Shown here piece by piece: positions 7,572-14,272 of a DNA stretch of 14,272 nt. The translations under genes and the position numbers were made by a program. How positions within the stretch are numbered: the stretch's first letter is position 1; the number at the start of each line of letters is the position of its first letter. The stretch comes from an uncultured Chthoniobacterales bacterium. Its GTDB lineage: Bacteria > Verrucomicrobiota > Verrucomicrobiia > Chthoniobacterales > UBA10450. The notes under the pieces were generated by a model. The model worked only from the letters and a program-made list of their open reading frames with translations. It was not told where the DNA came from and did not search any database. Location: NCBI GenBank assembly GCA_955652155.1, contig CATPAT010000135.1:1-14272 (forward strand), read 5' to 3'.

Positions 7572-8647
7572 AGCGACAACAAAAATTCGGCGATGTCGAG
7601 CGATGCGCGCGGGCGGCTCAGTTTGCCGATGTTCGCCGACCATTGGTGCCACTGCTTGGCGTCACTTGCGAAAGCGCGCTGAACTTGTGCGACGGCTTCA
7701 TCGTTCGAAAGCGCGATCGCGCCGGAGTTCGTTTCAACGATGAGTCGCGCGTTACCTTCTTCTTGCCCGGAAACGACGTGATTGATGACCATCGGACATC
7801 CAGCGGCGATCGTTTCCTGGACCGTCGCGCCACCGGCTTTACCAATGAGTAAATAATTTTCGCAAAGCAGACGCGGCATCTCCTCGGTCCAACCGAAGAT
7901 GTCGATTTTGCGGTTGCCCGCCGCTTTCTCAATCGCCCGATGAAGTTTCTCGTCGCGACCCACGGTCACAGTTAGCTGAATATCGAGCTCGACAAGTTTC
8001 CGCACGAGCTGCGGCGCGCGGCGCGTGCCGGCGTTAATGACATAGAGAACGCGAGGAACGACTTTTACCGGCGATTGTCGATTTTTGCCGAAATCAGCAA
8101 ACCGTGGGCTGACTGGAAAACCGAATACTTTAATTTTTTCCGGCGGCACCCCGCCATTGCGAACGACGGCCGCGCTTTGTTCGTTGGCGACGAAAAAGTA
8201 ATCGGCCGGTGAGCGATACCAAATCGCGTTGACCGTAATTGAGTCGGTCACGACCGCGATGTTTTTGCAACGGCGTTCGCTTCCCAAAATCTGATCCAAC
8301 AAATAAGGATAAGGCGGAAATGTGGAGACGACGACGTCCGGTTGAAAACGATCGAGCAAGCGGCCAAGATTTTTCTTGAGGCCGTGAAATCGTTGGAATC
8401 GTTGGTCGAAATCCTTTTTCCGATCGAGCCAGTTGTAAACGTAGCCCCATGATTTCGGCCAGTGGTTGATCAGCGCCATATACGCACGCCGGACAATTTC
8501 ATTAAATGCGCCAAACGTTTCCGGGAACAAATCGCGCAATTCGACTTCAACTTTTGGCGCAACCCGGGCCAGGCCGGCACGAATTCCTCTTGCGGCGCTG
8601 TTGTGCCCTTCACCGAATCCGGCGGTGAGGATCAAAATTCTTTTCAC
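7568..8647 (-). CDS. GT28-type diacylglycerol glycosyltransferase (MGDG synthase/UgtP-like)
   Basis: Predicted peripheral-membrane glycosyltransferase of 359 residues. Residues 1-160 match the MGDG-synthase N-terminal domain, with the acceptor-side loop GFGEGHNSAA (10-19) and VVSTFPPYP (106-114). Residues about 195-359 are the GT28/MurG-like nucleotide-sugar domain, with GKAGGATVQE (269-278) and SGQEEGNA (293-300) contacting the sugar nucleotide. Such enzymes add galactose or glucose from UDP-sugar to diacylglycerol to make membrane glycolipids. Donor and acceptor cannot be decided from sequence. The start is GTG 8647, giving MKRILILTAG, which is right for the family. It converges with nagA with overlapping stops and diverges from the BrkB gene. 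Confidence 0.9.
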   Translation of the reverse strand: MKRILILTAGFGEGHNSAARGIRAGLARVAPKVEVELRDLFPETFGAFNEIVRRAYMALINHWPKSWGYVYNWLDRKKDFDQRFQRFHGLKKNLGRLLDRFQPDVVVSTFPPYPYLLDQILGSERRCKNIAVVTDSITVNAIWYRSPADYFFVANEQSAAVVRNGGVPPEKIKVFGFPVSPRFADFGKNRQSPVKVVPRVLYVINAGTRRAPQLVRKLVELDIQLTVTVGRDEKLHRAIEKAAGNRKIDIFGWTEEMPRLLCENYLLIGKAGGATVQETIAAGCPMVINHVVSGQEEGNARLIVETNSGAIALSNDEAVAQVQRAFASDAKQWHQWSANIGKLSRPRASLDIAEFLLSL

Positions 8648-8662
8648 GATGCGATGTCGATC

Positions 8663-8711
8663 TTTCCGCCGGCAATGCGACGGAAGTTTAATGGATATTT
8701 CCGGTCGGCAA
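8663..8711. promoter_or_regulatory. Near-repeat pair in the divergent 81-base intergenic region
   Basis: Between the divergent glycosyltransferase and BrkB genes, TTTCCGCCGGCAA (8663-8675) recurs as TTTCCGGTCGGCAA (8698-8711), offset by 35 bases with one substitution and one inserted base. Its position between two starts would suit a binding site for a shared regulator. No convincing -35/-10 pair was identified on either strand, so this is only a candidate. Confidence 0.25.
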
Positions 8712-8728
8712 AGTAAACTCTGAAAAGT

Positions 8729-9616
8729 GTGAAATTATTGCGCGTGATCTGGAAAGTGTTTCGACGGTTGGTGTGGGAAACCGCGACCGACAACACGACC
8801 GGCCTCGCCGCGCAGATGGCTTACACGCTTTTGGTTGCGCTGGCGCCGATGCTCCTCTTTCTCTGGCATCTGCTCGGGTTGTTCGGAACCGATCCGGCAA
8901 AGCTGCACGGAATTTTCAATGTTTTGAAAAGTTTTATGCCGCCGGACCCGAAGGTTCAGGACGTTCTCGACGCTGCCGCCGCAAGCGTGGTGGTGACCGG
9001 CTCGAGCGGACTACTGGCAAACGCCGGCATCCTGCTTGGGATTTATTGCGGCACGGTCTTCATTGCGACGATCTCGAAGGCACTAAGCCATACCTACGGA
9101 GTCACTGAGCCACGCAATTGGTGGTCGAAGTACATCATCTCGTTTTTGCTTCTGTTTTGGTTCGGCATCATAATTCTGGTCTGTTTTAACGCCATGGTCT
9201 TCGGCGAAACGCTGGCTGGAATTGCCGAAGTCAATTTTCAACTGACAGTGCCGCTGCAGCAATGGGTGGCTGCGCTGAATCTTCCGCTCACGGCTATCGC
9301 TCTCGTGATCCTAGCCCTTTGGCTGTATCTTGTTACCCCTGAAAATTATTTGACCTTTCGTCAGGCATTGCCGGGCGCGATTTTTTTCTCGGTGGGCTGG
9401 ATCACGGTAACGAAACTTTTTCAGCTCTACGTTGCTCGCTACAGTCGCTACGACGCAACGTATCTCGCACTGGCGTCGATCATCATTTTGCTGACCTGGA
9501 TGTATTTCACTTGTTTGTTCCTGCTACTCGGGGGCAAACTGAACGCGATCCTTCGCCGCGAACGAGAAAAGCGTGGCAAATCCGAAGCGCGGGAATCGGC
9601 GATGCAGCCGGTGTAA
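8729..9616 (+). CDS. YihY/BrkB-family inner-membrane protein
   Basis: Integral membrane protein of 295 residues with about six hydrophobic segments, the family's normal size. Family features are the first helix block AAQMAYTLLVALAP (27-40), the following loop, the later YLVTPENYLTFRQALPGA segment, and the last helix pair with YLALASIIILLTWMYFT. A charged tail rich in Arg, Lys and Glu ends the protein. The family was once labelled ribonuclease BN or BrkB serum resistance; its biochemical role is not settled, so no function is claimed. The start is GTG 8729 with a weak GAAAAG upstream. It is probably cotranscribed with the amidase gene 27 bases downstream. Confidence 0.9.
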   Translation: MKLLRVIWKVFRRLVWETATDNTTGLAAQMAYTLLVALAPMLLFLWHLLGLFGTDPAKLHGIFNVLKSFMPPDPKVQDVLDAAAASVVVTGSSGLLANAGILLGIYCGTVFIATISKALSHTYGVTEPRNWWSKYIISFLLLFWFGIIILVCFNAMVFGETLAGIAEVNFQLTVPLQQWVAALNLPLTAIALVILALWLYLVTPENYLTFRQALPGAIFFSVGWITVTKLFQLYVARYSRYDATYLALASIIILLTWMYFTCLFLLLGGKLNAILRREREKRGKSEARESAMQPV

Positions 9617-9643
9617 TTGGGGACGTCTTGATTTCGTTGCCGG

Positions 9644-10819
9644 TTGATCGCGCGTGACACTCTGTTACGCTGCGCAGCAGTGTTACGTTTCCGCGTTTGT
9701 AGTTTTCTCGCGCTTAGCGCGGTCATTGGCGGCTTTGTCCTTCAGGCGCAACAAACCGACCAGGAGAAACCGACGCGAATTCTGAAGGCTCGCGCCGTGA
9801 ATTCATCATCGCCGGACGAATCGCCGAGCCCGACACCGAAGCCAAAAACTTCGGCGCACAAGAAAAAGAAAGCGTCGTCGCCGTCGCCAAAACCAAAGGC
9901 GAAAGCACGGAAAACGCCGGCGGAAGAACCCGAAGCTTCGCCGACTCCGAGCGAAACGCCGGAGGCCACGCCAAAGCCGAAAGCGAAGAGGTCTCCAGCG
10001 AAAGAAGTGTCGCCAAAAGGAAAGAAAAAAAAGAAAGCCGGCGCCGCAAAATCGCCGTCGCCGCACAAAAAGGCTTCGCCAAAACCCAGCGAAACGCCGG
10101 CGGCGCAAGCAAGCGCGATGCCGCCGCGCGCAATGGCGGTTCCAAGTCCCAGTGCGGCTCCATCTCCTCTGTCGAGAGCGAAATCTGCGCTGGCTGCGCC
10201 GGTTGAAGAACCAGAACAATTAACGATCGAGAAATATGGTTACGAAAAACCGCGCGGTTTTTGGGCGCGACTATTTGGCGGCGGCGGACGGAGCAGCAGC
10301 AGCGGCGCCGGTTACCGTTATCTGACGCGCTCGGTCCGTGATCAAATCGATCGCGCGCCGGTCGCGCGGAGTCGCTGGCAATATATTGTTGTGCACAATA
10401 GCGGAACGCGTCAGGGGAACGCGGCCGCATTCGATTACTACCACCGGCGCATTCGCCGGATGCAAAACGGACTCGCTTATCATTTCGTCATCGGGAATGG
10501 GACCTCCACCGGCAATGGGCAAATTGAAGTGGGCGACCGGTGGCGGCGGCAAATCAACGGCGGCCATGTTCACAGCGATTACTTGAACAACATCGCGCTC
10601 GGCATTTGTCTGGTCGGCGATTTCAATCGCGATCAACCGACGCGCGCGCAGCTCGATTGCTGCGAAGAATTAATCCGTTATCTCCGGCAACGCTGCGGGA
10701 AAGTGGGCGATCATTATCCGATTGTGAAGCCGCATCGCGAAATGAATCCGCCGCGCTGGGCAACCGATTGCCCGGGGGACGCTTTCCCCTATTCGTGGTT
10801 CCGCCGGTTCCAGGAATAA
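9644..10819 (+). CDS. Secreted N-acetylmuramoyl-L-alanine amidase (Amidase_2/PGRP fold) with Ser/Pro/Lys linker
   Basis: Predicted exported peptidoglycan hydrolase that cuts the bond between N-acetylmuramic acid and L-Ala. In the 391-residue frame, a signal peptide occupies about residues 13-36 (RFR, then a hydrophobic core FLALSAVIGGFVL, then QAQ). Residues 57-190 are a low-complexity Ser/Pro/Lys/Ala/Thr linker. Residues about 226-391 form the zinc amidase domain: VVHNSGT (H251), YHFVIGNG, GICLVGDFN, KPHREMN (H364) and TDCPGD (C376), giving the expected His-His-Cys zinc set. The start is uncertain: TTG 9644 opens the frame, but GTG 9680 gives a cleaner signal peptide, and neither has a good ribosome binding site. 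The basic linker may bind the wall or nucleic acids. Linker length and composition are unusual next to neighbouring genes. Confidence 0.9.
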   Translation: MIARDTLLRCAAVLRFRVCSFLALSAVIGGFVLQAQQTDQEKPTRILKARAVNSSSPDESPSPTPKPKTSAHKKKKASSPSPKPKAKARKTPAEEPEASPTPSETPEATPKPKAKRSPAKEVSPKGKKKKKAGAAKSPSPHKKASPKPSETPAAQASAMPPRAMAVPSPSAAPSPLSRAKSALAAPVEEPEQLTIEKYGYEKPRGFWARLFGGGGRSSSSGAGYRYLTRSVRDQIDRAPVARSRWQYIVVHNSGTRQGNAAAFDYYHRRIRRMQNGLAYHFVIGNGTSTGNGQIEVGDRWRRQINGGHVHSDYLNNIALGICLVGDFNRDQPTRAQLDCCEELIRYLRQRCGKVGDHYPIVKPHREMNPPRWATDCPGDAFPYSWFRRFQE

Positions 10820-10820
10820 T

Positions 10821-11951
10821 TTAATTGCGCGTCGCCACGATGACGTGGCTTTCCTTGTAATTCCAGCGGTAGCCGAAGTTGAATTCAATTGGCGGCGGAC
10901 CGCTCTGCTCGAAAATCTCCTTTAGTTTCGGTTGATAGTGTTGTTTGAAAATTTCGATCGGACCGATGTAGGTGCCGAAGACGCGAATGTTCCATTTGCC
11001 ACGATTGAAATCGGCAAGCGGAATGCCGGCATCGTCCTGCACGATCGTAGCGCTGTGGTCGATGATGAAATTACGGATGCGACTGAAACCTTCTTCAAAC
11101 ATCAAATAGGACGATGATTTTAGAAAACTGGAGCCGACTCCGAAGTGGTCGCAAAATTTTAAGAAACCGCTGGAGGCGAGGCCGCCGTCGGAAATGTCGG
11201 TCGTGAAATAGTAAAGGGTCTGTTGCTGACCCGACTGGTTGTCGATGTAATTGATTCTCACTCCGTTCGCGCCAATTCGCCGGCTTTGCTGGAATTGTCC
11301 GCCTGAGCTCAACGAGCCGAAGCTGACGTCGGTGATCGATTTGTCCCCGCGCGCGAGAAAAACGTAGAGGATCGGCAAGGTGCCTTTCAGTTCCTGCGAA
11401 TCAAGACTTACCTTCATGTCTTTCGTGATGAAAAAGCTGAAGCGAAGCGAAGAATACATCTCTTGCTCGAGGTTGTGCAGCGCGCTCCCAAGATTGCCGA
11501 TTTGCAGTGGATCGGGGGGCGGGCCCATCGATTCCTTTCCGCAGAGAATGTAAACGGACGCTTTTGGAAAGAATTGATCGACGTAGAGAAAATCGGGACC
11601 GCTGAACATGTAGAACACGACCGGAACCTGATTTCGCGCTTCCGGAAAATATTGCGCTTCCCAGGCGTGCAGCTTTGCCAACTGCCGGGTGCTTAGTTTA
11701 GCGAAAGCCTGTTCGAAATTAGCGGTGTGCTCCTGCCAGGCCGGATCGCTGGTCAGCGAAGCGAGCGGAGAGTTTTTTGGAAGCGGCATACCAGCGAGAA
11801 AGCGCGCGGTGTCGTCCGGCGGCGGCTGGGCGTGGGCAATCTGCGCCAACGCGAAAATCGACCCGCCTACGCCGAAGGCTACGGCGCGGCAGGCATGCGC
11901 GAAGATCGACCGGTTGGCGCCTGTGATCTTTCTCCCGGCGAATTTTTTCAT
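10821..11951 (-). CDS. Secreted protein of unrecognised family
   Basis: A 376-residue protein from ATG 11951. Residues 1-41 look like a Sec signal peptide: a long basic n-region, a hydrophobic stretch AVAFGVGGSIFALA (23-36), and AHA before a probable cut at A41. The mature part has no motif I can assign. Its most distinctive stretch, at 113-143, holds FYMFSGPDFLYV and then YILCGKESMG. The rest alternates short beta-like hydrophobic strands with polar loops and has no membrane helix, so it is likely periplasmic or surface-located. The upstream frame is open for 39 more codons but lies inside the permease gene. The ATG overlaps the permease TGA as ATGA, so the two are probably translationally coupled. 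It converges on the amidase gene, whose stop ends one base before this gene's stop. Confidence 0.82.
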   Translation of the reverse strand: MKKFAGRKITGANRSIFAHACRAVAFGVGGSIFALAQIAHAQPPPDDTARFLAGMPLPKNSPLASLTSDPAWQEHTANFEQAFAKLSTRQLAKLHAWEAQYFPEARNQVPVVFYMFSGPDFLYVDQFFPKASVYILCGKESMGPPPDPLQIGNLGSALHNLEQEMYSSLRFSFFITKDMKVSLDSQELKGTLPILYVFLARGDKSITDVSFGSLSSGGQFQQSRRIGANGVRINYIDNQSGQQQTLYYFTTDISDGGLASSGFLKFCDHFGVGSSFLKSSSYLMFEEGFSRIRNFIIDHSATIVQDDAGIPLADFNRGKWNIRVFGTYIGPIEIFKQHYQPKLKEIFEQSGPPPIEFNFGYRWNYKESHVIVATRN

Positions 11952-13288
11952 TGGCCAGCACTGACGCGTTTCCCGGCGCAAAAGTAAAGTAAGAAGCCGA
12001 TAATTGCGGTGACCAGGCCCGCGACGGATTCCGTGGTCTTTGAGATCAAAAGATAAATCATCATCCAAATGGTGATGGCAGCAAAAAGGAGCGGCGGCAA
12101 GGGGTAGAGCCAGACGCGATAAGGTCGCGAGACGTTTGGTCGCGACCAGCGCAGCACGATTACCCCAATCACAGTGAGGAGGGAGCAGAGAAGAAGCGCG
12201 AATTGAATGTACACGACGACGAGCTCGAAACTACGCGTCAACAAAAGCAGATTTACGATCAGCAATTGAACGAGGACAGCGTTCGCCGGGACGCCTCCCG
12301 TGTTTTTGCGGCCGAGAAATCGCAAGAGCCAATGGTCTTCGCCTATCGACATGGTGACGCGCGGTCCAATCCAGGTCATGGAACTGATGGCGGAAATTAA
12401 CCCGAGACAAATCACCGCGCCGACAATGCGACCGCCGTTCTCTCCGAAAATGTGTTTGCCGGCGATCAAGCCAACCTCGAGTTGGCCGCGCATTTCGGAT
12501 TCCGGCGTTGCTGCCAGAAAAACCGCATTGAGGAGGACGTAAGCCACGATGACGATGAGTGTGCCGGCGAGGAGCGAACGCGGAACGTTGCGTTCTGGAT
12601 TTTTTACTTCGCTGATGATGTAACTGGACGCGTTCCAGCCCGAGTAGGAATACATCACGTAAACGAGAGCAACTGCGAACGCGCCGCTGAAGATCGACAT
12701 CGTGTCGGCAGCGTGCGGGAAAAAAGTGATCGGCTGTTTTTCTTCGATGAGCAATCCGGCACCAATCAGCACGCCAACCAAAAGCAGTTTCACGATGGTC
12801 CAGAGATTTTGAAACGCGCTGCCAAGACGAAGATTTCCAAAATGAAAAAGCGCGACCATCCAGACCAGCACGAATGAAAGCAATACGGGCGAACCAAAAT
12901 CAAAGACCCCGCGAAAATATTTTCCGAAAGCCATGGCCGCGAGTGCAATGGGCGCAGCGAAGCCGACCGTCGCCGAAATAAATCCAGCCATGAAACCGAC
13001 GGCGGGATGATAAATTTCGGAAAGGAAATGATATTCGCCACCGGAGCGCGGGAGCGCTGCGCTAAGCTCGCCGTAGCAAAGCGCGCCGCAAAGCGCAGCG
13101 ATTCCACCGACGATCCAGAGCATGAGCAAAGCAAAGCCGGAGTGAATGTCGGCAACCTGAAACCCGAGACTCGTGAACACGCCAGTGCCGATAATGTTGG
13201 CAATCACAATCCCGCAGGCCGTGAAAAAACCGACGGTTCGTCGAGGTGCGCGCAAATCCGCGCCGTCTGGCTGGGGGGATCTGTTCAT
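11948..13288 (-). CDS. APC-superfamily amino-acid permease
   Basis: Inner-membrane transporter of 446 residues with about twelve hydrophobic segments. The APC signature is in helix 1 (NIIGTGVFTSLGF, 31-43, with the unwound GTG substrate site). Helix 2 is followed by CYGELSAALPRSGGEYHFL, typical of amino-acid/polyamine/organocation carriers, and the internal block YSYSGWNASSYIISEVKNP is also characteristic of LAT/APC-type transporters. Substrate cannot be told from sequence. The ATG start gives MNRSPQPDG and a short cytoplasmic leader before helix 1. It is the first gene of a two-gene unit with the secreted protein and is divergent from the ACT protein, with 96 bases between starts. That arrangement would allow shared control by amino-acid supply, but no operator is evident. 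Confidence 0.93.
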   Translation of the reverse strand: MNRSPQPDGADLRAPRRTVGFFTACGIVIANIIGTGVFTSLGFQVADIHSGFALLMLWIVGGIAALCGALCYGELSAALPRSGGEYHFLSEIYHPAVGFMAGFISATVGFAAPIALAAMAFGKYFRGVFDFGSPVLLSFVLVWMVALFHFGNLRLGSAFQNLWTIVKLLLVGVLIGAGLLIEEKQPITFFPHAADTMSIFSGAFAVALVYVMYSYSGWNASSYIISEVKNPERNVPRSLLAGTLIVIVAYVLLNAVFLAATPESEMRGQLEVGLIAGKHIFGENGGRIVGAVICLGLISAISSMTWIGPRVTMSIGEDHWLLRFLGRKNTGGVPANAVLVQLLIVNLLLLTRSFELVVVYIQFALLLCSLLTVIGVIVLRWSRPNVSRPYRVWLYPLPPLLFAAITIWMMIYLLISKTTESVAGLVTAIIGFLLYFCAGKRVSAGQ

Positions 13289-13384
13289 GTTGGGGTCGAC
13301 AATGGCATTTGCGCGAATGATTGGCTAATTGCTCGAACGATCACTGTTGTCAGAGGTGACCGACGGCATCATCGTGAACTCAAG
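13289..13384. other. 96-base divergent intergenic region, likely promoter-bearing
   Basis: This separates the permease and ACT-protein starts and is the longest gap in the window. It must hold at least one promoter for these units if they are not read from further away. I see no strong sigma-70 boxes, hairpin with T-run, or riboswitch-like structure. An open frame from 13007 runs through it into the ACT gene, but it is antisense permease sequence and does not look like protein. Confidence 0.3.
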
Positions 13385-13798
13385 ATGAAAACGATTCTCT
13401 CCCTGGAAACCATGACCCAGCTGGCAGTGTTTCTTGAAAATCGCCCGGGCGCACTTGCTCGCGTATGCGAGGCTCTGGCCAAAGCCGGCGTCAACATCCA
13501 TGCGCTCACCGTTTCGGACACGGTCGATCATGCAGTAGTGCGAATGATTGTGAGCGATGCCACTAAGGCGCTGATGCTTTTAGGTGAGCGTGGCGTACTC
13601 GCGTTCGAGAACGATGTGCTTTGCATCGATGCAGCAAATGAACTGGGTGTGCTCGGAAAAATTACCGAAGCGCTCTCGCGCGCCGAAGTGAACATCGAGT
13701 ATGCTTATTTCGCGACAAGCGCGAACTCGCCCAAGGGCATCATCGTGCTGCGGCCATCCGATGTGGAAAAAGCGCGGCAAGCGCTCGCGAATCTCTAA
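13385..13798 (+). CDS. Tandem ACT-domain protein, probable amino-acid-binding regulator
   Basis: A 137-residue soluble protein made of two ACT domains and nothing else. The first (about 11-75) has the ligand-loop pattern FLENRPGALARV followed by KAGVNI. The second (about 78-137) has NELGVLGKITEAL followed by AEVNI. ACT domains bind amino acids and dimerise; a free-standing pair suggests a sensor or regulatory subunit rather than an enzyme. ATG 13385 is annotated. ATG 13412, nine codons later, starts right at the conserved block (MTQLAVFLENRPG) with a weak GGA upstream and may be the real start. It is divergent from the permease gene, so a link to amino-acid uptake is plausible but unproven. 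It ends 12 bases before the converging membrane gene. Confidence 0.9.
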   Translation: MKTILSLETMTQLAVFLENRPGALARVCEALAKAGVNIHALTVSDTVDHAVVRMIVSDATKALMLLGERGVLAFENDVLCIDAANELGVLGKITEALSRAEVNIEYAYFATSANSPKGIIVLRPSDVEKARQALANL

Positions 13799-13810
13799 AC
13801 GAGGATCGCT

Positions 13811-14272
13811 TCAAGATTGGTCGCGATCATCGAGCCGGCCTCGCCATTCGTGGCGCGCCTCAGCGATGAGCGGTGCGAGACTGGCATAGAACCGAACGAC
13901 GTAGACCAAATATCCGGCGAACGCAACCAGCTCGGCCGCGATCAGCCAAACGTGCGCGTTGTGCGCCAGAAAAACTTCCGGCCAGGTCCGAATCAAAATT
14001 GCCGAGACCAGGTTCAGAAAAAATATCGCCGGCAGAAGGAGAGCGATGTTGAGCCACTGATCGCGCCGGACGCGCACGGACAAGCGATCGCTCGCTTCGC
14101 CTGCACTATTGCGCATGCGCGCATAAATCAGCCGAAGATCGTAAACAAACAAAGTCCAACCAATTGCGATGAAAGCCGCTCCAAATCCAAACCAGCTCGC
14201 GGGCTTGCCAATTTGGGCAAATAGAATCGCCTCAACCAGGGCGCAGGCGATGTAGAGAAAATTGTGACCAAA
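13811..14272 (-). CDS. Four-helix membrane protein, unrecognised (5' end beyond window)
   Basis: The reading frame is open from the stop at 13811 to the right edge, so at least 153 residues are encoded and the start lies outside. A TTG at 14152 is not needed as a start, because clear membrane sequence continues upstream of it. Four hydrophobic segments are visible: the edge segment FLYIACALVEAILFAQIG, FGAAFIAIGWTLFV, LNIALLLPAIFFLNLVSAILI, and HVWLIAAELVAFAGYLVYVV. A basic loop with several Arg lies between the second and third, and a charged tail (EARHEWRGRLDDRDQS) ends the protein. No catalytic motif or family was recognised. It is convergent with the ACT gene. Confidence 0.7.
   Translation of the reverse strand, partial: FGHNFLYIACALVEAILFAQIGKPASWFGFGAAFIAIGWTLFVYDLRLIYARMRNSAGEASDRLSVRVRRDQWLNIALLLPAIFFLNLVSAILIRTWPEVFLAHNAHVWLIAAELVAFAGYLVYVVRFYASLAPLIAEARHEWRGRLDDRDQS

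Noticed and set aside
9723..10430. 235-codon minus-strand open frame opposite the amidase
   Set aside because: It mirrors the low-complexity linker; Arg/Phe/Ser-rich composition follows from the repeat bases, and the plus-strand frame has clear domains.
11952..12068. 39-codon extension of the secreted protein
   Set aside because: It overlaps the permease gene and would bury the signal peptide; ATG 11951 places the signal peptide at the N-terminus.
13007..13384. Upstream extension of the ACT protein
   Set aside because: It is antisense to the permease 5' end; the sequence is charged, unlike an ACT family N-terminus, and homology-like sequence begins only near 13385-13412.
1..14272. Mobile elements, CRISPR arrays, tRNA or rRNA genes, phage or defence genes
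   Set aside because: No transposase or integrase, regularly spaced repeats, cloverleaf or conserved RNA sequence was seen on either strand; all sizeable frames are explained by the listed genes.

Overview
The window is a compact bacterial chromosome segment. It has fourteen protein-coding genes, the last one cut by the right edge and the first possibly cut at its start. No RNA gene, insertion sequence, CRISPR array or prophage gene is visible, and no gene-free stretch exceeds 100 bases. Base composition is moderately GC-rich. Most starts lack a clear Shine-Dalgarno sequence, and GTG starts are common. These traits, the Ser/Pro/Lys-rich linker of the secreted amidase and the gene mix suggest a soil-type Verrucomicrobiota (Chthoniobacterales-like) genome. 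That assignment is an inference from style, not from a marker gene.

Left block (1-3909, + strand): argH (last step of arginine synthesis), a Nudix hydrolase, tatC (twin-arginine translocase) and a prepilin peptidase. The gaps after argH are 36, 7 and 4 bases, so the genes probably form one transcription unit. The peptidase carries an extra domain of about 95 residues between its two catalytic aspartates.

Middle block (3929-8647): a minus-strand pair in which a flavin-dependent-halogenase-like FAD protein overlaps an LpxL/HtrB-type acyltransferase by a GTGA junction. Divergent from this pair, only 14 bases away, is nagA (GlcNAc-6-phosphate deacetylase). It converges on a GT28/MGDG-synthase-type glycosyltransferase so tightly that both stop codons lie in one CTAG. 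The theme is envelope lipids and cell-wall sugars.

Right block (8729-14272): a YihY/BrkB membrane protein and a secreted peptidoglycan amidase (Amidase_2 fold) with a long low-complexity linker, both on +. Then comes a minus-strand pair, an APC amino-acid permease overlapping (ATGA) a secreted protein of unrecognised function. A divergent small tandem-ACT protein and a four-helix membrane protein running off the window follow.

The most interesting items are the halogenase-like/acyltransferase pair, the prepilin peptidase with an inserted domain, and the permease-coupled secreted protein. No complete new defence or mobile system was found.
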